Positions 31,385 through 32,424 of a stretch of DNA of 32,424 nucleotides are shown one piece after another. Numbering within the stretch: position 1 is the stretch's first letter; the number at the start of each line of letters is the position of its first letter. The stretch spans positions 1 to 32,424 of the forward strand of contig SUWI01000029.1 of assembly GCA_015061565.1 (NCBI GenBank), given 5' to 3'. The translations under genes and the position numbers were made by a program. The notes beneath the pieces are model-generated. The model did no database searches. It saw only the letters and a list, made by a program, of their open reading frames with translations, and was not told the origin of the DNA. The stretch comes from Lentisphaerota bacterium. GTDB taxonomy: Bacteria > Verrucomicrobiota > Lentisphaeria > Victivallales > UBA1829.

Positions 31385-31712
31385 ATGATTTATTTCTTTG
31401 CCGACAATCATTATGCGATGGAACCGGGGAAACATCTCCTGGAAAAATTCTCACCCGAACTGCAGAAACGGATCCGTTTTTATCAGGACGACTGGTCCAT
31501 GCTCGAAAGCGGGGAATGGACCGATTCCTGCGAACTGCTGATCCTGAATATGATCGCGGGTACCTGCAACCAGCCCATGCCCGGACCCGGCGCGGAAAAA
31601 GCGGTGCGGCGCTATTGCGAAAAAGGCGGACCCATCCTGCTGCTGCATGGCTCCAGCGCCGCCTTCTGGGGTTGGAGCTGGTGGCGGGAACTCCCCGGTC
31701 TGCGCTGGGTCA
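31385..31712 (+). pseudogene. ThuA-like (trehalose-utilisation/glutamine amidotransferase-like) gene, 3'-truncated
   Basis: From ATG 31385 (AGGGA ribosome site) the product reads as a ThuA-like domain: SCELLILNMIAGTC near 49-62, EKAVRRYCEKGGPILLLHGS near 71-90, then AFWGWSWWRELPGLRWVR near 93-110. The family normally continues for another 100 or more residues. Here the sequence switches, at about 31709-31716, into the antisense of a mobile-element gene, and the track ORF 31385-32134 is an artefact of that junction. ThuA proteins are linked to sugar oxidation, often beside Gfo/Idh/MocA enzymes, which fits the context. It is either a real rearrangement or an assembly join. Confidence 0.7.
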
Positions 31713-32112
31713 GGCGGTTCTTCTGCCGTTCGGTTGCCGGAGCGTTCGGGGCAAGTTTCTGTCTGGGAACAAAACCTTCGATGGTTTTGCCGGTCTTTTC
31801 CTGCTGGACCGCGTGCCAGATCATGTTTTTCGCCATGTCGCTGGTCAGATTGGCAAAGGTCTCGCGCTTCAGACCCTTGCGGAAGCCGCGATGGATCAGG
31901 TCGGCGAGCTTGCGTTTCTGCGCATTGCTGGCGGGGATTTCCTTGTCTCCGCGCAATTCCGTGATGATTCCGGCGGCTTCGCCTTTGGTCAGAGCCTGCC
32001 ATTTGTCAGCCTCAAAACGGGGGTATTCCCCCTGTTTGACAGCGTGTCCGATCACTTTTTTCTGGGCATCGGTTGCAGGTTCGTTCGGGTTCTTGATGGT
32101 GACGGTGTTCAT
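31713..32112 (-). CDS. Mobile-element protein of tandem ~48-residue units, 3' end lost at the junction
   Basis: On the minus strand ATG 32112 (AAAGGA upstream) begins MNTVTIKNPNEPATDAQKKV. About 133 residues follow before the frame enters ThuA antisense sequence at about 31712; the track stop at 31612 is not native. Three repeat starts are visible: PATDAQKKVIGHAV, PASNAQKRKLADLI and PATERQKNRL. Each is followed, where complete, by a Gly turn and then by LTKGEAAGII or LTSDMAKNMI. This helix-turn-helix hairpin pattern (P-A-T-x-x-Q-K) resembles short units found in plasmid and phage proteins. I cannot name the family. It is paired with the small ORF upstream. Confidence 0.65.
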
Positions 32113-32149
32113 GGTTTGTGTCCTTTCCTATTAGATTATTGGTTGAGGG

Positions 32150-32302
32150 TTAAAATTCATTTTCCATGATTTCTTCGAACATGGCATAATCGCCGTTGGT
32201 CAGGTAGCAGTTATCTTCGATCCAGGTGAAATCCTCTTCATGATTGCGGATGTTCTTCCGGGTGTAAACCTTGAATCCGTAAGCGATTGCACAAGCAGCC
32301 AT
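32150..32302 (-). CDS. Small 50-residue protein of unknown function, probably mobile-element encoded
   Basis: The product starts MAACAIAYGFKVYTRKNIRN and ends with an acidic tail (FEEIMENEF). ATG 32302 has AAGGAG eight bases upstream, which makes it a better start than those of the two longer track ORFs. Those cover a GC-rich leader with an inverted repeat. It is followed after 37 bp by the tandem-unit gene on the same strand, so the two are likely cotranscribed. No family is recognised. Confidence 0.6.
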   Translation of the reverse strand: MAACAIAYGFKVYTRKNIRNHEEDFTWIEDNCYLTNGDYAMFEEIMENEF

Positions 32303-32344
32303 TTTGCATACTCCTTTTTGGTTGTAATTCTTTTTACTTGAACG

Positions 32345-32419
32345 ATTTTGTTCTTGCACAAGGAAGCCGCGAGGCGGGCGCGACTGCGGCCGACGGGAAA
32401 GCGGCGCAAAGAACAAAAT
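32345..32419. repeat. Inverted repeat flanking a GC-rich leader at the window's right edge
   Basis: ATTTTGTTCTT (32345-32355) and AAGAACAAAAT (32409-32419) are perfect 11-bp inverted copies around about 53 bp of GC-rich sequence. They lie upstream of the small minus-strand gene. A transcribed stem-loop, an attachment site or a protein-binding region are all possible. Confidence 0.5.
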
Positions 32420-32424
32420 TGACT

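Noticed and set aside
31385-32134. 249-codon ORF as a single protein
   Set aside because: Only the first ~110 codons are ThuA-like; the rest is antisense of the minus-strand mobile-element gene, so the ORF is a junction artefact.

Overview
The window looks like an accessory, glycan-catabolism region of a Lentisphaerota (Victivallales-like) genome. This is an inference from gene content, not from a database search. The main pointers are type II pseudopilin-like genes carrying the [24 protein letters not shown] signature placed inside sugar-degradation operons, large secreted hydrolases of the DUF4838, DUF4091/GH123-like and DUF4434 kinds, LacI- and GntR/LacI-type sugar regulators, and xylose-isomerase-like TIM barrels. 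I saw no rRNA, tRNA or CRISPR array.

Layout. (1) 1-810 is mobile-element debris: the end of an XRE protein, a TIGR04076 gene, and a scar joining the first 16 codons of a Y-family DNA polymerase to the tail of an unknown gene. (2) 937-15067 is one long co-oriented cluster. It has a consensus promoter, a LacI regulator, an MDR dehydrogenase, a sugar isomerase, a radical SAM protein, a pseudopilin, an orphan secreted protein, a secreted DUF4838 hydrolase, a GH20 enzyme, a Gfo/Idh/MocA oxidoreductase, a DUF4832-like TIM barrel and an EamA/DMT transporter, and it ends in a strong hairpin terminator. A palindromic operator (GTTTACTAAAC) occurs in tandem before the dehydrogenase and in degenerate form before the regulator. 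(3) 15068-19453 is a graveyard. A pseudopilin gene is split by a minimal element carrying only a large serine recombinase. A 557-bp element with terminal inverted repeats and 21-bp iteron-like repeats separates a 3'-truncated pseudopilin from a 5'-truncated Sel1 (probably TIR-Sel1) gene. A frameshifted IS4-type transposase remnant follows. (4) 19454-22368 holds a secreted CE7-like esterase and an orphan secreted TIM-barrel-like protein. (5) 22416-31187 is a second regulated sugar cluster. A GntR/LacI regulator and a coupled isomerase read left. A pseudopilin, a GH123-like hydrolase, a GH36 alpha-galactosidase and a DUF4434 protein read right. The two divergent promoters share an almost identical core. 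(6) 31385-32424 is a ThuA-like gene cut at about 31712 and joined head-on to a mobile-element gene pair on the minus strand.

How the genes work together (inference). Secreted hydrolases trim an N-acetylhexosamine- and galactose-containing glycan outside the cytoplasm. Cytoplasmic GH20 and GH36 enzymes release monosaccharides. The MDR dehydrogenase, Gfo/Idh/MocA enzymes and isomerases then convert them. Each cluster carries its own sugar-sensing regulator and its own pseudopilin-like protein, while SusC/SusD or ABC importers are absent. The pseudopilins may be surface or periplasmic scaffolds or glycan-binding subunits, which is the most interesting recurring pattern here.
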